Shown here: positions 51,154 through 60,917 of the stretch, piece after piece | Layout: every line of letters starts with the position of its first letter | Numbering within the stretch: position 1 is the first letter of the stretch | Assembly (NCBI GenBank): GCA_017531505.1 | Contig: JAFXKX010000001.1 | Span: 1 to 64,000 of the forward strand | Origin: Clostridia bacterium | GTDB taxonomy: Bacteria > Bacillota > Clostridia > Christensenellales > Christensenellaceae | Length of the DNA stretch: 64,000 bases | Direction of reading: 5' to 3' | Position numbers and translations under genes: made by a program | The notes under the pieces: generated by a model | The model's database searches: none | The model's input: the letters and a program-made list of their open reading frames with translations, nothing else | Told to the model about the DNA's origin: nothing

Positions 51154-52107
51154 ATGTTGGATATCGTATCCATGGGCGAAGCCGTAATCGACTTTTCCAT
51201 GTGCGGCACAGGCCCCAATGGGAACCCTGCTTATGAAATGAACCCCGGTGGTGCACCGGCAAATTGTGTAGTAGCCAGCGCGCAGCTGGGCGCAAAAAAC
51301 GGATTTATCTCTATGGTAGGCGATGATCCCTTTGGTCATCATATCGCCAAGGCGCTGGAAGGACACGGCATCACTGCCCGCGGTCTGCGCTATACCAAAG
51401 AGGGCGTTACCCGTCTGGCATTTGTCAGCATCGACGAGACCGGCGACCGCAGCTTTTACTTTGTACCCGGCAGACACGCCGAGCGTTTGATCAAGCCCGA
51501 GGAAGTACCGCTGGATATGATTGACGAGGCAAAGATACTGCATATCTCCTGCGTATATGATAAAGGCGATCCCGGCTATGATGCAGTAGATTTTGCACTG
51601 GATTATGCACAGAAAAACGGCAAACTCATTTCTTGTGACCCCAACTATCGCCCGGGCAGATGGGATCCCGCTTCCGGTTATGCCCGCGAGTATTATCGCG
51701 AGATACTCTCCCGCTGCCATCTGATCAAAGTTTCTGAAGAAGAGATGAGTATCGTTACCGGTGTGGCAGAAGACCAGGTAGAAGAAGGCGCAAAGCTGCT
51801 GATGGAACTGGGTGTAGAAAAGAAAGCGGTATTTGTAACCTTGGGTTCCAAAGGTGCTTACTATATCACCCCCGAAGAGCAGGGCTATGTCCCCGGCTTT
51901 AAGGTAGACGCGGTAGATACTACCGGCTGCGGTGACTCGTTTATGGGCTCTATGCATTACTTCATGTGCTACGAGCCGGATATGCCGATGGCAGAAAAGG
52001 TACGTCGGGCAAATGCAGTAGGTGCATTGTGTGCATTGAAGCATGGTGCATTTGATGCGATGCCCACTCCCGAAGAGCTAGAAGCATTCCTGGCAGAACA
52101 GGCATAA
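51154..52107 (+). CDS. PfkB-family sugar kinase, probably fructokinase
   Basis: 317 residues from the ATG at 51154 (AGAGAGG eight bases upstream; a TTG two codons before is less likely). N-terminal MGEAVIDFS and MNPGGAPANCVVASAQLGAK are the substrate and lid regions; FVSIDETGDRSFYF follows, and the C-terminal anion hole/catalytic motif is DTTGCGDSFMGS with GCGD in place of the usual GAGD. The GGAPANVA-like region is common in fructokinases. Not in an operon: a terminator on each side. Confidence 0.85.
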   Translation: MLDIVSMGEAVIDFSMCGTGPNGNPAYEMNPGGAPANCVVASAQLGAKNGFISMVGDDPFGHHIAKALEGHGITARGLRYTKEGVTRLAFVSIDETGDRSFYFVPGRHAERLIKPEEVPLDMIDEAKILHISCVYDKGDPGYDAVDFALDYAQKNGKLISCDPNYRPGRWDPASGYAREYYREILSRCHLIKVSEEEMSIVTGVAEDQVEEGAKLLMELGVEKKAVFVTLGSKGAYYITPEEQGYVPGFKVDAVDTTGCGDSFMGSMHYFMCYEPDMPMAEKVRRANAVGALCALKHGAFDAMPTPEELEAFLAEQA

Positions 52108-52122
52108 GTCCATAAAATATAA

Positions 52123-52150
52123 AAAGACCTCCCAAGCAAGGGAGGTCTTT
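52123..52150. terminator. Bidirectional terminator between sugar kinase and GtrA genes
   Basis: 11-bp stem AAAGACCTCCC/GGGAGGTCTTT; used by the plus-strand kinase and the minus-strand gtrA-like gene. Confidence 0.85.
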
Positions 52151-52163
52151 TGTTGTGCGCAGG

Positions 52164-52568
52164 TTATTCCTGCTCTTTTTTGCCGGTATCCAGAGAGCTG
52201 CCAAATACGACATAGCGCTGGAACAAAAACTCGGTAATAAAGTTGAGCAGCATATTGAGGATGGTGACGACATATTCATTCCAACCGATGGATACCAGCC
52301 AGTTGCCCAGCCAGGTAGACAAAGGGGTAAAGAACAGATAGTACACAAATACCTTTGCCATAGCGGCGGGTACATTGGCAGCGGACTGGAAGGTGAACTT
52401 ACGGTTGAAGGTAAAGTTCCATACGACAGACAGCACCAAAGAGATCAGGTAGCATGGCCAATAAGACCAGTTGGTCACTTCGTTGAGCAGAGCAAAGCTG
52501 CCCATCTGGATGACGCCGGCACTAATAGAGAACAAAGTAAATTTTAAAACACGAATAAATTCAGACAA
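52164..52568 (-). CDS. GtrA-like membrane protein
   Basis: 134 residues with a probable TTG start at 52568, set by AAAGGAG nine bases before; the nearby ATG is out of frame. Four TM segments: FTLFSISAGVIQMGSFALLN (9-28), WPCYLISLVLSVVWNFTFNR (37-56), MAKVFVYYLFFTPLSTWLG (70-88) and YVVTILNMLLNFITEFLFQR (99-118). The NFTFNRKFTF and EFLFQRYVVF ends of TM pairs are the GtrA hallmark. The family is thought to flip lipid-linked sugars for cell-wall glycosylation. No glycosyltransferase lies beside it. Confidence 0.85.
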   Translation of the reverse strand: MSEFIRVLKFTLFSISAGVIQMGSFALLNEVTNWSYWPCYLISLVLSVVWNFTFNRKFTFQSAANVPAAMAKVFVYYLFFTPLSTWLGNWLVSIGWNEYVVTILNMLLNFITEFLFQRYVVFGSSLDTGKKEQE

Positions 52569-52599
52569 TTCCCATATCTCCTTTCTTGAGATTATCTAC

Positions 52600-52629
52600 A
52601 GTATAATATATGGGTCTTGGTGAACGCAA
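52600..52629 (-). promoter_or_regulatory. gtrA-like gene promoter
   Basis: On the minus strand TTGCGT (52624-52629), an 18-bp spacer and TATACT (52600-52605), immediately downstream of the nitroreductase terminator. Confidence 0.5.
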
Positions 52630-52632
52630 TAA

Positions 52633-52659
52633 AAAAGGCCTTCCTAGAGAAGGCCTTTT
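52633..52659 (-). terminator. Nitroreductase terminator
   Basis: 11-bp stem AAAAGGCCTTC/GAAGGCCTTTT followed by T on the minus strand. Confidence 0.85.
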
Positions 52660-52667
52660 TCATAAAT

Positions 52668-53231
52668 TCACTTTACATCGATGATATGCGCCATATCGTA
52701 TTCGTGAGGATCTTTATCCATCGCACGATGACCGATGGCTACGCCGATGCCGTATTCCAGCCCTGCGGGGAAGCAGGTCTTTTCGCGCAGCGCCTCGCTG
52801 CCTTCACCGGTAAATGCCATGGCAGGCATCCCCAGAATAACGGAATCCAGCCCCATAGACTTGGCGGCCAGTGCCAGCGTCTGTGCAGCGATGCCGGCAT
52901 CTACCTTATAGTAAGTGCCGTCTGCGGGGATAGCCACGATGACCAGCAGCGGTGCATCGTAGAGTACTTTATAGTTGCGGCCTGCGATGCGGTCAATGGT
53001 CGCTTGATCACCGCTTGCCAGCAGTTTGTCTACCACCGCTTTTTCGATATCCGCCAGTACGTCGGGGTTGGTGATAAACAGATGGCGCTGTGCCTGTGCA
53101 TTGACTGCCGTGGGCGAAGCCAGTACAGCCAGTTTCAATGCCTCCAATTGCTCGCAGGTGAGGGGGGTATCTGCATATGCGCGGATGCTGGAACGCTTTG
53201 CAATGGTATCCAATACGGGGTTGTTCAACAT
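52668..53231 (-). CDS. Nitroreductase-family flavoprotein
   Basis: 187 residues. Starts NPVLDTIAKRSSIRAYADTP, the FMN-binding Arg-Ser-x-Arg region, then ALKLAVLASPTAVNAQ. The middle IAAQTLALAAKSMGLDSVIL and end VAIGHRAMDKDPHEYDMAHI fit small NAD(P)H-dependent nitro/flavin reductases. Natural substrate not known. 35 bp after a Gfo/Idh/MocA dehydrogenase in the same direction, so probably one transcript. Confidence 0.9.
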   Translation of the reverse strand: MLNNPVLDTIAKRSSIRAYADTPLTCEQLEALKLAVLASPTAVNAQAQRHLFITNPDVLADIEKAVVDKLLASGDQATIDRIAGRNYKVLYDAPLLVIVAIPADGTYYKVDAGIAAQTLALAAKSMGLDSVILGMPAMAFTGEGSEALREKTCFPAGLEYGIGVAIGHRAMDKDPHEYDMAHIIDVK

Positions 53232-53266
53232 AATTTCTTTTTCCTTTCTATATACGATCTGTTTGC

Positions 53267-54259
53267 TCAGACGATATCGTCGTTGGGGAAGTGCATTCCC
53301 ATGATCTCTCTGGCACGGTCCATGACTTTGAAAGAAGTGAGGGAGCGGGCATTGAAGGGGGCTTCACTGCCGTCTGCCTTTTGGATCATCTCGATAAATG
53401 CCTGTACTTCATAGGCAAGGTCTTTGCGGAAGGGGATATCTTCCAGCGGTAATTCCTCTGTGGTACCGTCTCGGTAGGTGATGGATACTTTCATAGGAGC
53501 GCTCATACCCTGAATGGTCATATATCCTTCCTCACCCTGGATCTCACAATGGTTTGCGGAAGGAGCAACTTTGCCGTAGAACATGGTGACCAGCATCGTC
53601 TCGTAAGAAGCGGTGATCATACCGACACCGTCCAACCCGTTATGCAGCTTGATGGCAGCGGCGGTGATATCCTGCGGCATACCAAACAATCCGGTCATAA
53701 AGTTCATAGTATATACGCCCAGATCCATCAGCGCACCGTTGGCAAGTTCAGGCACAAAGGCATTTTCGATGATGCCCTGCTTGAAGTTATCGTATCTTCT
53801 GGAGTAGGAGCAGCTGGACAGGATGGCTCTGCGAAGGGTGCCCAACTTGGGCAAAGCCTCGCGGATGCGGGCATAGTTGGGGTTAAATGCAGTACGCACG
53901 GCCTCCAGCAGCACAACATTGTTTTCTTTGGCGACCTCCATCATCTGTTCCCATTCACGGGCATTGGCCGCGCCGGATTTTTCGACCAGCACATGCTTGC
54001 CTGCGCGCATCATCTGGATGGCGTACTCTTTATGAGAATAGTTGGGTGTGGCGATATATACGGCATCTACCTCGGGGCAGGCAGCTACGGATTCCAAATC
54101 GGTAAACCACAAGGGGGCACCCCACTGCTCTGCATATTCGCGGGCGCGCTCTTCGCGGCGGGAGTGTACCGCCATCAGTTTGAAATCAGGGCAGGACCGT
54201 GCCGCGCCCAATACATAGTCGGTGATAAAATTGGTGCCGATGACAGCAAAACGTACCAT
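53267..54259 (-). CDS. Gfo/Idh/MocA-family oxidoreductase
   Basis: 330 residues from the ATG at 54259 (AAAGGAAG upstream; the frame extends but crosses the promoter). Rossmann N-domain: MVRFAVIGTNFITDYVLGAA, then DAVYIATPNYSHKEYAIQMM and the EKSGAANA motif, with catalytic-type Lys in VLVEKSG. The C-terminal domain includes GALMDLGVYTMNFMTGLFG. Acts on a sugar, polyol or similar compound by family; no closer call. Divergent from mnmA with facing promoters. Confidence 0.88.
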   Translation of the reverse strand: MVRFAVIGTNFITDYVLGAARSCPDFKLMAVHSRREERAREYAEQWGAPLWFTDLESVAACPEVDAVYIATPNYSHKEYAIQMMRAGKHVLVEKSGAANAREWEQMMEVAKENNVVLLEAVRTAFNPNYARIREALPKLGTLRRAILSSCSYSRRYDNFKQGIIENAFVPELANGALMDLGVYTMNFMTGLFGMPQDITAAAIKLHNGLDGVGMITASYETMLVTMFYGKVAPSANHCEIQGEEGYMTIQGMSAPMKVSITYRDGTTEELPLEDIPFRKDLAYEVQAFIEMIQKADGSEAPFNARSLTSFKVMDRAREIMGMHFPNDDIV

Positions 54260-54296
54260 AATGAACTTCCTTTCTGTAAGGGAAATCTTTACTTTC

Positions 54297-54325
54297 AGTA
54301 TACGGAAAAAGGGCGTCATAGTCAA
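54297..54325 (-). promoter_or_regulatory. Promoter of the Gfo/Idh/MocA gene
   Basis: On the minus strand TTGACT (54320-54325), a 17-bp spacer and TATACT (54297-54302). Confidence 0.75.
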
Positions 54326-54342
54326 TAAAACAGGCTTTTTTA

Positions 54343-54371
54343 TTGACTTGCCACGCCGATTGGGATATTCT
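54343..54371 (+). promoter_or_regulatory. mnmA operon promoter
   Basis: TTGACT (54343-54348), a 17-bp spacer and TATTCT (54366-54371), 23 bp before mnmA; divergent from the promoter at 54297-54325. Confidence 0.75.
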
Positions 54372-54393
54372 ATCATAGACGAGGTGTTGTATT

Positions 54394-55467
54394 ATGTGCA
54401 AAGGTAAAATTGCAATTGGAATTTCCGGCGGCGTAGATTCCGCCGTCAGTGCATATCTGCTGAAAAAGCAGGGTTATGATGTTATGGCTGTCTTCATGAA
54501 AAACTGGAATGAAGAAGACGAAAACGGCATCTGTACAGCCGATCAGGATTTTGAAGATGTCCGCAGAATTTGCGACCATCTGGATATCCCGTATTATTCG
54601 GTCAATTTTGCAAGAGAGTATTGGGATCGGGTATTCTCTATCTTTTTGGATGAATATAAGGCGGGTCGTACGCCCAACCCCGATGTACTGTGCAATAAAG
54701 AGATCAAATTCAAGGCCTTTCTGGATTTCTGTATGGATATGGGTGCCGATCAGATCGCGACGGGGCATTACTGCCGCGTCAATAAAATGTTTGGCACAAG
54801 ACTGATCAAAGGGCGCGACGAACGCAAAGATCAGTCCTATTTCCTGTGCACCCTCAATGCCCATCAGCTGGAGAAGGTAGAGTTCCCCGTAGGCGGCTAT
54901 ACCAAGGAATATGTGCGCCAGATCGCAAGAGATGCAGGCATCCCCGTGGCAGACAAAAAGAATTCCACAGGTATCTGCTTTATCGGCGAACGCAACTTCC
55001 GCAAATTCCTGCAAGGGTATTTGCCGGCGCAGCCGGGCCAGATGCGCACTACCTCCGGTGAGTATATCGGTCAGCATCAGGGCCTGATGTACTATACGCT
55101 GGGACAGCGGCGCGGACTGAATATCGGCGGACGCGGGACGGGCGAAAGCTGGTTTGTTGTAGATAAAGATCTGAAAAATAACATATTATATGTGGAACAG
55201 GGTGCAGACAGCCCGAAGCTGTATTCCAAAGTATGTGTATGCAGCGATTTCAGTTTTGTAAACCCATTGGATATTAAGGAATTTGACTGTACTGCCAAGT
55301 TCCGCTACCGTCAGCCGGATCAGAAAGTACACGTATATGTAGAGGGCGATCAGGTGCTTATCGAGTCTTATGAGAAGCAGCGCGCCATTACCCCCGGCCA
55401 GTATGCGGTATTGTACAGCGGAGATGAGTGTCTTGGCGGTGGTCCCGTTAACACCATTTTGGAGTGA
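54394..55467 (+). CDS. mnmA: tRNA-specific 2-thiouridylase MnmA
   Basis: Adds sulfur to U34 of Lys, Glu and Gln tRNAs using a persulfide and ATP. 357 residues. PP-loop SGGVDSAVS is at 11-19; catalytic Cys in NPDVLCNKEIKF and the second Cys in STGICFIGER; QDQSYFL-type motif KDQSYFLCTL. GQRRGLNIGG and the C-terminal beta domain up to GGGPVNTILE fit the family. First gene of mnmA-glmU-pth-mfd-prsA. Confidence 0.96.
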   Translation: MCKGKIAIGISGGVDSAVSAYLLKKQGYDVMAVFMKNWNEEDENGICTADQDFEDVRRICDHLDIPYYSVNFAREYWDRVFSIFLDEYKAGRTPNPDVLCNKEIKFKAFLDFCMDMGADQIATGHYCRVNKMFGTRLIKGRDERKDQSYFLCTLNAHQLEKVEFPVGGYTKEYVRQIARDAGIPVADKKNSTGICFIGERNFRKFLQGYLPAQPGQMRTTSGEYIGQHQGLMYYTLGQRRGLNIGGRGTGESWFVVDKDLKNNILYVEQGADSPKLYSKVCVCSDFSFVNPLDIKEFDCTAKFRYRQPDQKVHVYVEGDQVLIESYEKQRAITPGQYAVLYSGDECLGGGPVNTILE

Positions 55468-55478
55468 GGAGCATGAGT

Positions 55479-56861
55479 ATGAAAGATATCAATATGAAAG
55501 TTGTCATCATGGCTGCAGGGGAAGGCACCCGTATGCGTTCCGCATTGCCCAAGGTATTGCATCAGGCAGCAGGCAGAACACTGGTAGAATGGGTGGCTGA
55601 GGCAGCAGCAGCCGTTACCGATAAACCTGTATTGGTATATGGCAACGGCGGTGACGCGATCCTCGAAAAATTCAAAGACAGATTTGAGTATGCACTGCAG
55701 GCACAGCGCCTGGGGACCGGGCATGCGGTGATGGCAGCAGCAGAGCACATCAAAGGCAGCGATTATACCATCGTACTGGCTGGCGATATGCCCCTTGTGC
55801 GGCCCGAGACCATCCGCAGATTGGCAGACGAAGCACTGGCAGCAGATTGCGACTGTATGTTGCTGACTGCTTCTCCCGAAAAGACACCTGCATACGGACG
55901 TATCGTACGTGATGAGGCAGGGCGGATCTGCCGCATCGTGGAAGATAAAGATGCGACGCCCGCACAGAAATTGATCAAGGAACTGAATATTTCCTTCTAT
56001 TGCTTCAAGACTCCGGCATTGCTGGAGGCATTGGCGCAGCTCAAGCCGGAAAATGCACAGCATGAATATTATCTGACAGATTGTATTCAGGTGCTGTATG
56101 ATGCGGGCAAAGAGGTCCGCAGTATCGATATCGGTGATATGCGTGAATGCATGGGCGTCAATACCCGTGTGCAGCTGGCAGAGGCAGAGGCGGCACTGCG
56201 TGCACGCATCAACGAAAAACTGATGCTCGCCGGCGTCAGCATGATCGATCCGGCGAATACCTATATCGGCGCGGAGGTAGAAGTGGGTCAGGATACCCTC
56301 ATTTATCCCGGCGTTATACTGGAAGGCAAGACCCGCATCGGACAGGGATGTATCCTGTATCAGGGCAGCCGCATTTGTGACAGTATCATCGGAGACAATA
56401 CCACGGTGGAAAACTCGGTATTGCTGCAGAGCGAATTGGGCAGCCATACACAGGTAGGTCCCAATGCATATCTGCGCCCGGGCTCCAAAGTGGGCAGCTA
56501 TTGCCGTATCGGTGACTTTGTAGAGACCAAAAACGCAGAGATCGGTGATGGCACCAAAGTATCGCATCTGACCTATGTGGGCGATGCGCGTCTGGGCGAA
56601 GACATCAACATTGGCTGTGGCGTAGTATTTGTCAATTACGACGGCCAGCAGAAGAATATCACCACCGTAGGTGACGGTGCGTTTATCGGCTGTAATACCA
56701 ACCTGATCTCTCCGGTCAATGTGGCGGATGGTGCATATATTGCTGCAGGTACTACGGTTACCAGAGATGTACCGGCAGAGGCGCTGGTTATCGGCCGTTC
56801 CCGCCAGATGGTCAAAGAAGGCTGGGCAAAAGGGCGCTATCATATCAAACGTAAGAAATAA
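55479..56861 (+). CDS. glmU: Bifunctional N-acetylglucosamine-1-phosphate uridyltransferase / glucosamine-1-phosphate acetyltransferase
   Basis: Makes UDP-GlcNAc for peptidoglycan. 460 residues from the ATG at 55479, with GAGGAG seven bases upstream (ATGs at 55473 and 55494 are alternatives). The N-terminal uridyltransferase has MAAGEGTRMRSALPKVLH, LGTGHAV and LAGDMPLV. The C-terminal left-handed beta-helix of hexapeptide repeats runs from about 250, with RPGSKVGSYCRIGDFVETKN and NYDGQQKNITTVGDGAFIGC. 11 bp after mnmA. Confidence 0.95.
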   Translation: MKDINMKVVIMAAGEGTRMRSALPKVLHQAAGRTLVEWVAEAAAAVTDKPVLVYGNGGDAILEKFKDRFEYALQAQRLGTGHAVMAAAEHIKGSDYTIVLAGDMPLVRPETIRRLADEALAADCDCMLLTASPEKTPAYGRIVRDEAGRICRIVEDKDATPAQKLIKELNISFYCFKTPALLEALAQLKPENAQHEYYLTDCIQVLYDAGKEVRSIDIGDMRECMGVNTRVQLAEAEAALRARINEKLMLAGVSMIDPANTYIGAEVEVGQDTLIYPGVILEGKTRIGQGCILYQGSRICDSIIGDNTTVENSVLLQSELGSHTQVGPNAYLRPGSKVGSYCRIGDFVETKNAEIGDGTKVSHLTYVGDARLGEDINIGCGVVFVNYDGQQKNITTVGDGAFIGCNTNLISPVNVADGAYIAAGTTVTRDVPAEALVIGRSRQMVKEGWAKGRYHIKRKK

Positions 56862-56873
56862 GGAGATACGGCT

Positions 56874-57437
56874 ATGTATCTGATCGCAGGGCTGGGCAAT
56901 CCCGGTCTGAAATACAGGAAAACGCCGCACAATGCCGGATTTATGGCAGTGGATGCATTGGCGCATCAGCACAAACTGCGTTTTGTAAAAAGCAAGTTTG
57001 ACGCGCAGGAGGCAGAGCTGCGGCTGGGCGGGGAAAAGGTGCTGATATTAAAGCCTCAGACCTATATGAACCTCAGCGGCAAGAGCATTGCAGCAGCGGC
57101 GAAGTATTATAATATCCCGTCTGAAAATATTATTGTGATCTACGATGACAAGGATCTGGCACTGGGCAAACTGCGTATCCGCGCAAAGGGCAGTGCAGGC
57201 AGTCATAACGGCATGAAATCCATCATCGAGTGTCTGGGTACCAAGAATTTTGCCCGCGTACGCTTTGGCATTGGCAAACCCCCGGAGGGGATGCGGCTGA
57301 TGGACTACGTATTGCACAAGATCGATCGGCAGGAAAAGGCCGCTTATGAGCAGGCTGCGGAAGACAGTGCTATGGCAGCGCAGGAGATCATTGTCAACGG
57401 ATTGGAATCGGCACAACAGAAATACAGCTCGAAATAA
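56874..57437 (+). CDS. pth: Peptidyl-tRNA hydrolase
   Basis: Frees tRNA from drop-off peptidyl-tRNA. 187 residues. GLGNPGLKYRKTPHNAGFMA is at 6-25 and carries Asn and the catalytic His in HNAGF. LILKPQTYMNLSGKS and IIVIYDDKDLALGKLRIRAK follow, and GSAGSHNGMKSII is the second conserved loop. Good AAGGAGA before the start. 12 bp after glmU and 18 bp before mfd. Confidence 0.97.
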   Translation: MYLIAGLGNPGLKYRKTPHNAGFMAVDALAHQHKLRFVKSKFDAQEAELRLGGEKVLILKPQTYMNLSGKSIAAAAKYYNIPSENIIVIYDDKDLALGKLRIRAKGSAGSHNGMKSIIECLGTKNFARVRFGIGKPPEGMRLMDYVLHKIDRQEKAAYEQAAEDSAMAAQEIIVNGLESAQQKYSSK

Positions 57438-57455
57438 CCGGGCAGGAGCGGAGCG

Positions 57456-60400
57456 ATGGAACACTTTCTTGAATTGGTAGCACAGCTGCCTGAATTACAG
57501 GAACTTTTTACAAGCGTGCAGGGCGAAAGATCCTGCTCGCTTGTTCGTGTTGCCCAAGAATTGCGCCAGCATATCCTGCATCTGCTGTACGAGAAAACCG
57601 GCAGAGATATTTTGTATGTACTGCCCAGCGAGTATCATGCCCGTCGGGCTTATGATAACTATATTTATCCCGAGCATATCCTGCTGCCCAATGCACAGGC
57701 AGAGATGCGTCCTGTGGAGGCACAGAGCTCGGAGGCACGCCATGGTCGTGTGCAGGCGCTGGATCGCCTGCGCAGCAAGGGCGGGGTGGTATTTTTATCA
57801 CCCGCGGCACTTTTATTCAAAATGCGTCCGCCCAAGACCTTTTATGGACAATATCTGACCATAAAAGAGGGCGATATCACATCGCCGCAGGCATTGCTGC
57901 GCAGCCTGACAGCGGCGGGGTATGAGTACGCTCCGCTGATCGAAGGCGTCGGTCAGGTATCCGGCCGCGGTGAAATGGCAGAAGTATATGCGCCCGGGTT
58001 TGCACACCCGCTGCGCATTACATTTTTTGACGATGAGATCGAAAGCATCCGTACTTTCGATGTGGATTCCCAGCGTTCTTTTGGTGCAGGGCTGCAGACG
58101 GTGGAAATTCCGCCGGCCCATGAATTTTCCATGGAACAGGACGAAAGCGAACAACTGCAGAATTATCTTTGCGGGATAACCACCACAAAGCTGGAGAGCC
58201 TGCGGGAATCGTATCTGTTCTCGCTGCGGGAAACCGGAAGCTTTTCCAATATTGAGGCATATATGGATGTGTTGCAGGATAAATGCAGCATTCTGGACTA
58301 TGCAAAAAAGCCGATCCTGATTTTTGACGGATGTTCGGCGATCATGGGAGAACAGACTACCCGTGAGCAGAGTATGCAGGCGATGTTTGCCGAGATATTG
58401 GCGGATGACGCGGCGTTTGGCTGTGAAGTGCTGCACCTGTGGCAGGCGCAGGAGTTTTTAGAGAAATATACCGGTTGTATGCTGGATCTGGAAGGATTGC
58501 AGCCGCATACGTTATTTGCCAAGGCACATAAACTGGATTTTCATACCCGCTCTACCGTAGGGTTTGCAGGCAATGCAGATCTGCTGGCCGAAGCGATCCG
58601 CATGCGTATACAGGGCGGATATCGGGTGTATCTTTGTGCAGGCGGCCGACAGACCAGCATCAGTGGTGCACTGCAGGAAAGAGACATTCTGGTGCCTCTT
58701 GGTGCAAAACTGAAGGCACCCGGTGTCAGTATGCTACCCTTGTCCATCAGTGAAGGCTTTGAGGCGGAAAGCGTAAAGGCGGTATTCTTTTCGGAAGAGG
58801 ATATTCTTGGCAAACGTACCCGCAAGAGCAGCAGTGCAAAGCGCAGAACCAAAGAGATAGGATTGCTGGCGGATTTGCACGCGGGGGACATTGTTGTACA
58901 CGAGATCCACGGCAAAGGCAAATATATGGGACTCAAGACCATGGAAGTTGCCGGTGTCAGTGCGGATTATATGGAGATCGAGTACCGCGACGGAGATCGT
59001 CTGTTTATCCCTACGGCACAGATCGGCCGCATCGATAAATATATCGGTCCGGATGAGGAGGAGACCCGTCTCTCCAAACTGGGCGGAAGAGAATGGGAAA
59101 ACACCAAGACCAAGGCGCGGGCTTCTGTAAAACAGTTGGCGGAAAATCTGGTGGATATTTACCGCGAGCGCAGTCAGGCGGCGGGCTATCAGTTCTCGGA
59201 AGATACCGTATGGCAGCGCCAGTTTGAAGATAACTTTGGCTATATCGAGACACCCGGTCAGCTGGAGTGTATTGCGCAGGTCAAGCAGGATATGGAGAGC
59301 ACCAAAATTATGGACCGGCTGGTCATGGGCGACGTTGGCTACGGTAAGACCGAGGTTGCCATGCGCGCTTGCTTTAAGGCGGTCATGGATTCCAAGCAGG
59401 TAGCTCTGTTGGTGCCCACCACGCTGCTGGCAAGACAGCATTATAAAAACTTTGTGGAACGGTTCTCGGGATTCCCCATTCGTATCGAGCAGTTGTCCCG
59501 TTACACAAAAAAGCCCAAGACGGTGCTGGAAAACCTGATCTCGGGCAAGACAGATATCGTCATCGGCACTCACAAATTGCTGGGTAAAAACGTAAAGTTC
59601 AAAAATCTGGGATTGCTGGTCATCGATGAAGAGCAGCGCTTTGGGGTGTCCCATAAAGAACGTATAAAAGATATGAAGCGTGAGATCGATGTACTGACGC
59701 TGACGGCAACGCCTATCCCCCGTACGCTGGAGATGGCGCTGACCGGTATCCGCGACATGAGTACCATTGACACGCCGCCGGAAATCCGCAAGGAAGTGCA
59801 GGCGTATGTAGCCCCCTTTGACTGGGGTCTGGTACGGGATGCGATCCTGAAGGAACTCAACCGCGGCGGGCAGGTATTCTTTGTTTGCCGGCGTATCAGC
59901 GAAATGGAAAGTCTGGCGGCGGGGATACAAAAGGCAGTGCCCGAGGCACGGATCATCTCTGCTCATGGTCGTATGACCGAGGCGGAATCCGAAGCGGTCA
60001 TGAATGCATTTGTAGAGAGAGAATATGATGTGCTGCTATGCACCACCATCATTGAATCGGGCATAGACATTCCCACGGTCAATACCATTATCGTGTACGA
60101 GGCGGATAAATTCGGGCTGGCACAGTTGTATCAATTGCGCGGCCGTATCGGGCGGTCCAATTTGCGCGGATATGCATATTTTACCCATTTATCCGGAGAC
60201 AATATCAATCCCATTGCGGCGAAGCGTCTGGAGGCGATCCGCGAGTTTACCCAGCTGGGCAGCGGTATGAAGATCGCTATGAGAGATCTGCAGATCCGCG
60301 GAGCAGGCAACATCCTTGGTGCAGAGCAGAGCGGACATATGTCTAATGTAGGCTATAATCTGTATATCAAGATGGTCCGCGAAGAAGTGCTGCAGACAAT

Positions 60401-60881
60401 GGGTAAGCCAGTCGTGCCCGAAATAGAGACAACGGTGGAAATGGGGGAAGACGCATTTATCCCCGATGCATATATCGAGGACGAAGGTCTGAAACTGGAT
60501 ATGTACCGAAAGGTGGCCGAAGCAGATACTCTGAAGAAGGCGAAGGCGGTACAGGAAGAGTTTATCGACCGGTTTGGCCCGATACCGCGTCCTGCAGCAA
60601 ACCTGTTGGGGGCATCGGTTATCCGTGGGTACGGCACCCGTGCAGGGCTGCTCAGTATCGTACGTGTCCGCGATACAGTACAGATGAAATTTGCCGAACA
60701 CATCCAGCCGGATGTGAATATGCTGCTGGCTGCCATCAAAAGTGAACGAGGCAGAGCGGAGTTGCGCAAGGCAGAGCATCCGTATATCGTCTATGGATTG
60801 AAAAAAGGCGGTTCCTATACAGAAATGTTACAATTCATGGAGAAAATAAGGCATTGCATAACGAAGGGCAATCAAGTATAA
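57456..60881 (+). CDS. mfd: Transcription-repair coupling factor Mfd
   Basis: DNA translocase that pushes stalled RNA polymerase off and recruits UvrA. 1141 residues, normal size. The N-terminal UvrB-homology part includes AEMRPVEAQ and PKTFYGQYLTIKEGD. The RNA polymerase-interacting domain begins around LHAGDIVVHEIHGKGKYMGL. The RecG-like motor has Walker A GDVGYGKTEVA near 625-635, DEEQ near 724, TATPIPRTLEMAL and QLRGRIGRS. The C-terminal D7 domain follows. Confidence 0.97.
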   Translation: MEHFLELVAQLPELQELFTSVQGERSCSLVRVAQELRQHILHLLYEKTGRDILYVLPSEYHARRAYDNYIYPEHILLPNAQAEMRPVEAQSSEARHGRVQALDRLRSKGGVVFLSPAALLFKMRPPKTFYGQYLTIKEGDITSPQALLRSLTAAGYEYAPLIEGVGQVSGRGEMAEVYAPGFAHPLRITFFDDEIESIRTFDVDSQRSFGAGLQTVEIPPAHEFSMEQDESEQLQNYLCGITTTKLESLRESYLFSLRETGSFSNIEAYMDVLQDKCSILDYAKKPILIFDGCSAIMGEQTTREQSMQAMFAEILADDAAFGCEVLHLWQAQEFLEKYTGCMLDLEGLQPHTLFAKAHKLDFHTRSTVGFAGNADLLAEAIRMRIQGGYRVYLCAGGRQTSISGALQERDILVPLGAKLKAPGVSMLPLSISEGFEAESVKAVFFSEEDILGKRTRKSSSAKRRTKEIGLLADLHAGDIVVHEIHGKGKYMGLKTMEVAGVSADYMEIEYRDGDRLFIPTAQIGRIDKYIGPDEEETRLSKLGGREWENTKTKARASVKQLAENLVDIYRERSQAAGYQFSEDTVWQRQFEDNFGYIETPGQLECIAQVKQDMESTKIMDRLVMGDVGYGKTEVAMRACFKAVMDSKQVALLVPTTLLARQHYKNFVERFSGFPIRIEQLSRYTKKPKTVLENLISGKTDIVIGTHKLLGKNVKFKNLGLLVIDEEQRFGVSHKERIKDMKREIDVLTLTATPIPRTLEMALTGIRDMSTIDTPPEIRKEVQAYVAPFDWGLVRDAILKELNRGGQVFFVCRRISEMESLAAGIQKAVPEARIISAHGRMTEAESEAVMNAFVEREYDVLLCTTIIESGIDIPTVNTIIVYEADKFGLAQLYQLRGRIGRSNLRGYAYFTHLSGDNINPIAAKRLEAIREFTQLGSGMKIAMRDLQIRGAGNILGAEQSGHMSNVGYNLYIKMVREEVLQTMGKPVVPEIETTVEMGEDAFIPDAYIEDEGLKLDMYRKVAEADTLKKAKAVQEEFIDRFGPIPRPAANLLGASVIRGYGTRAGLLSIVRVRDTVQMKFAEHIQPDVNMLLAAIKSERGRAELRKAEHPYIVYGLKKGGSYTEMLQFMEKIRHCITKGNQV

Positions 60882-60917
60882 TAATAATGTTTTACTGATA
60901 TCCGTAAGGAGAGAATA

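Noticed and set aside
54260-54376. Upstream extension of the Gfo/Idh/MocA frame
   Set aside because: It would cover the promoter; the Rossmann fold begins at the ATG at 54259 with AAAGGAAG in front.
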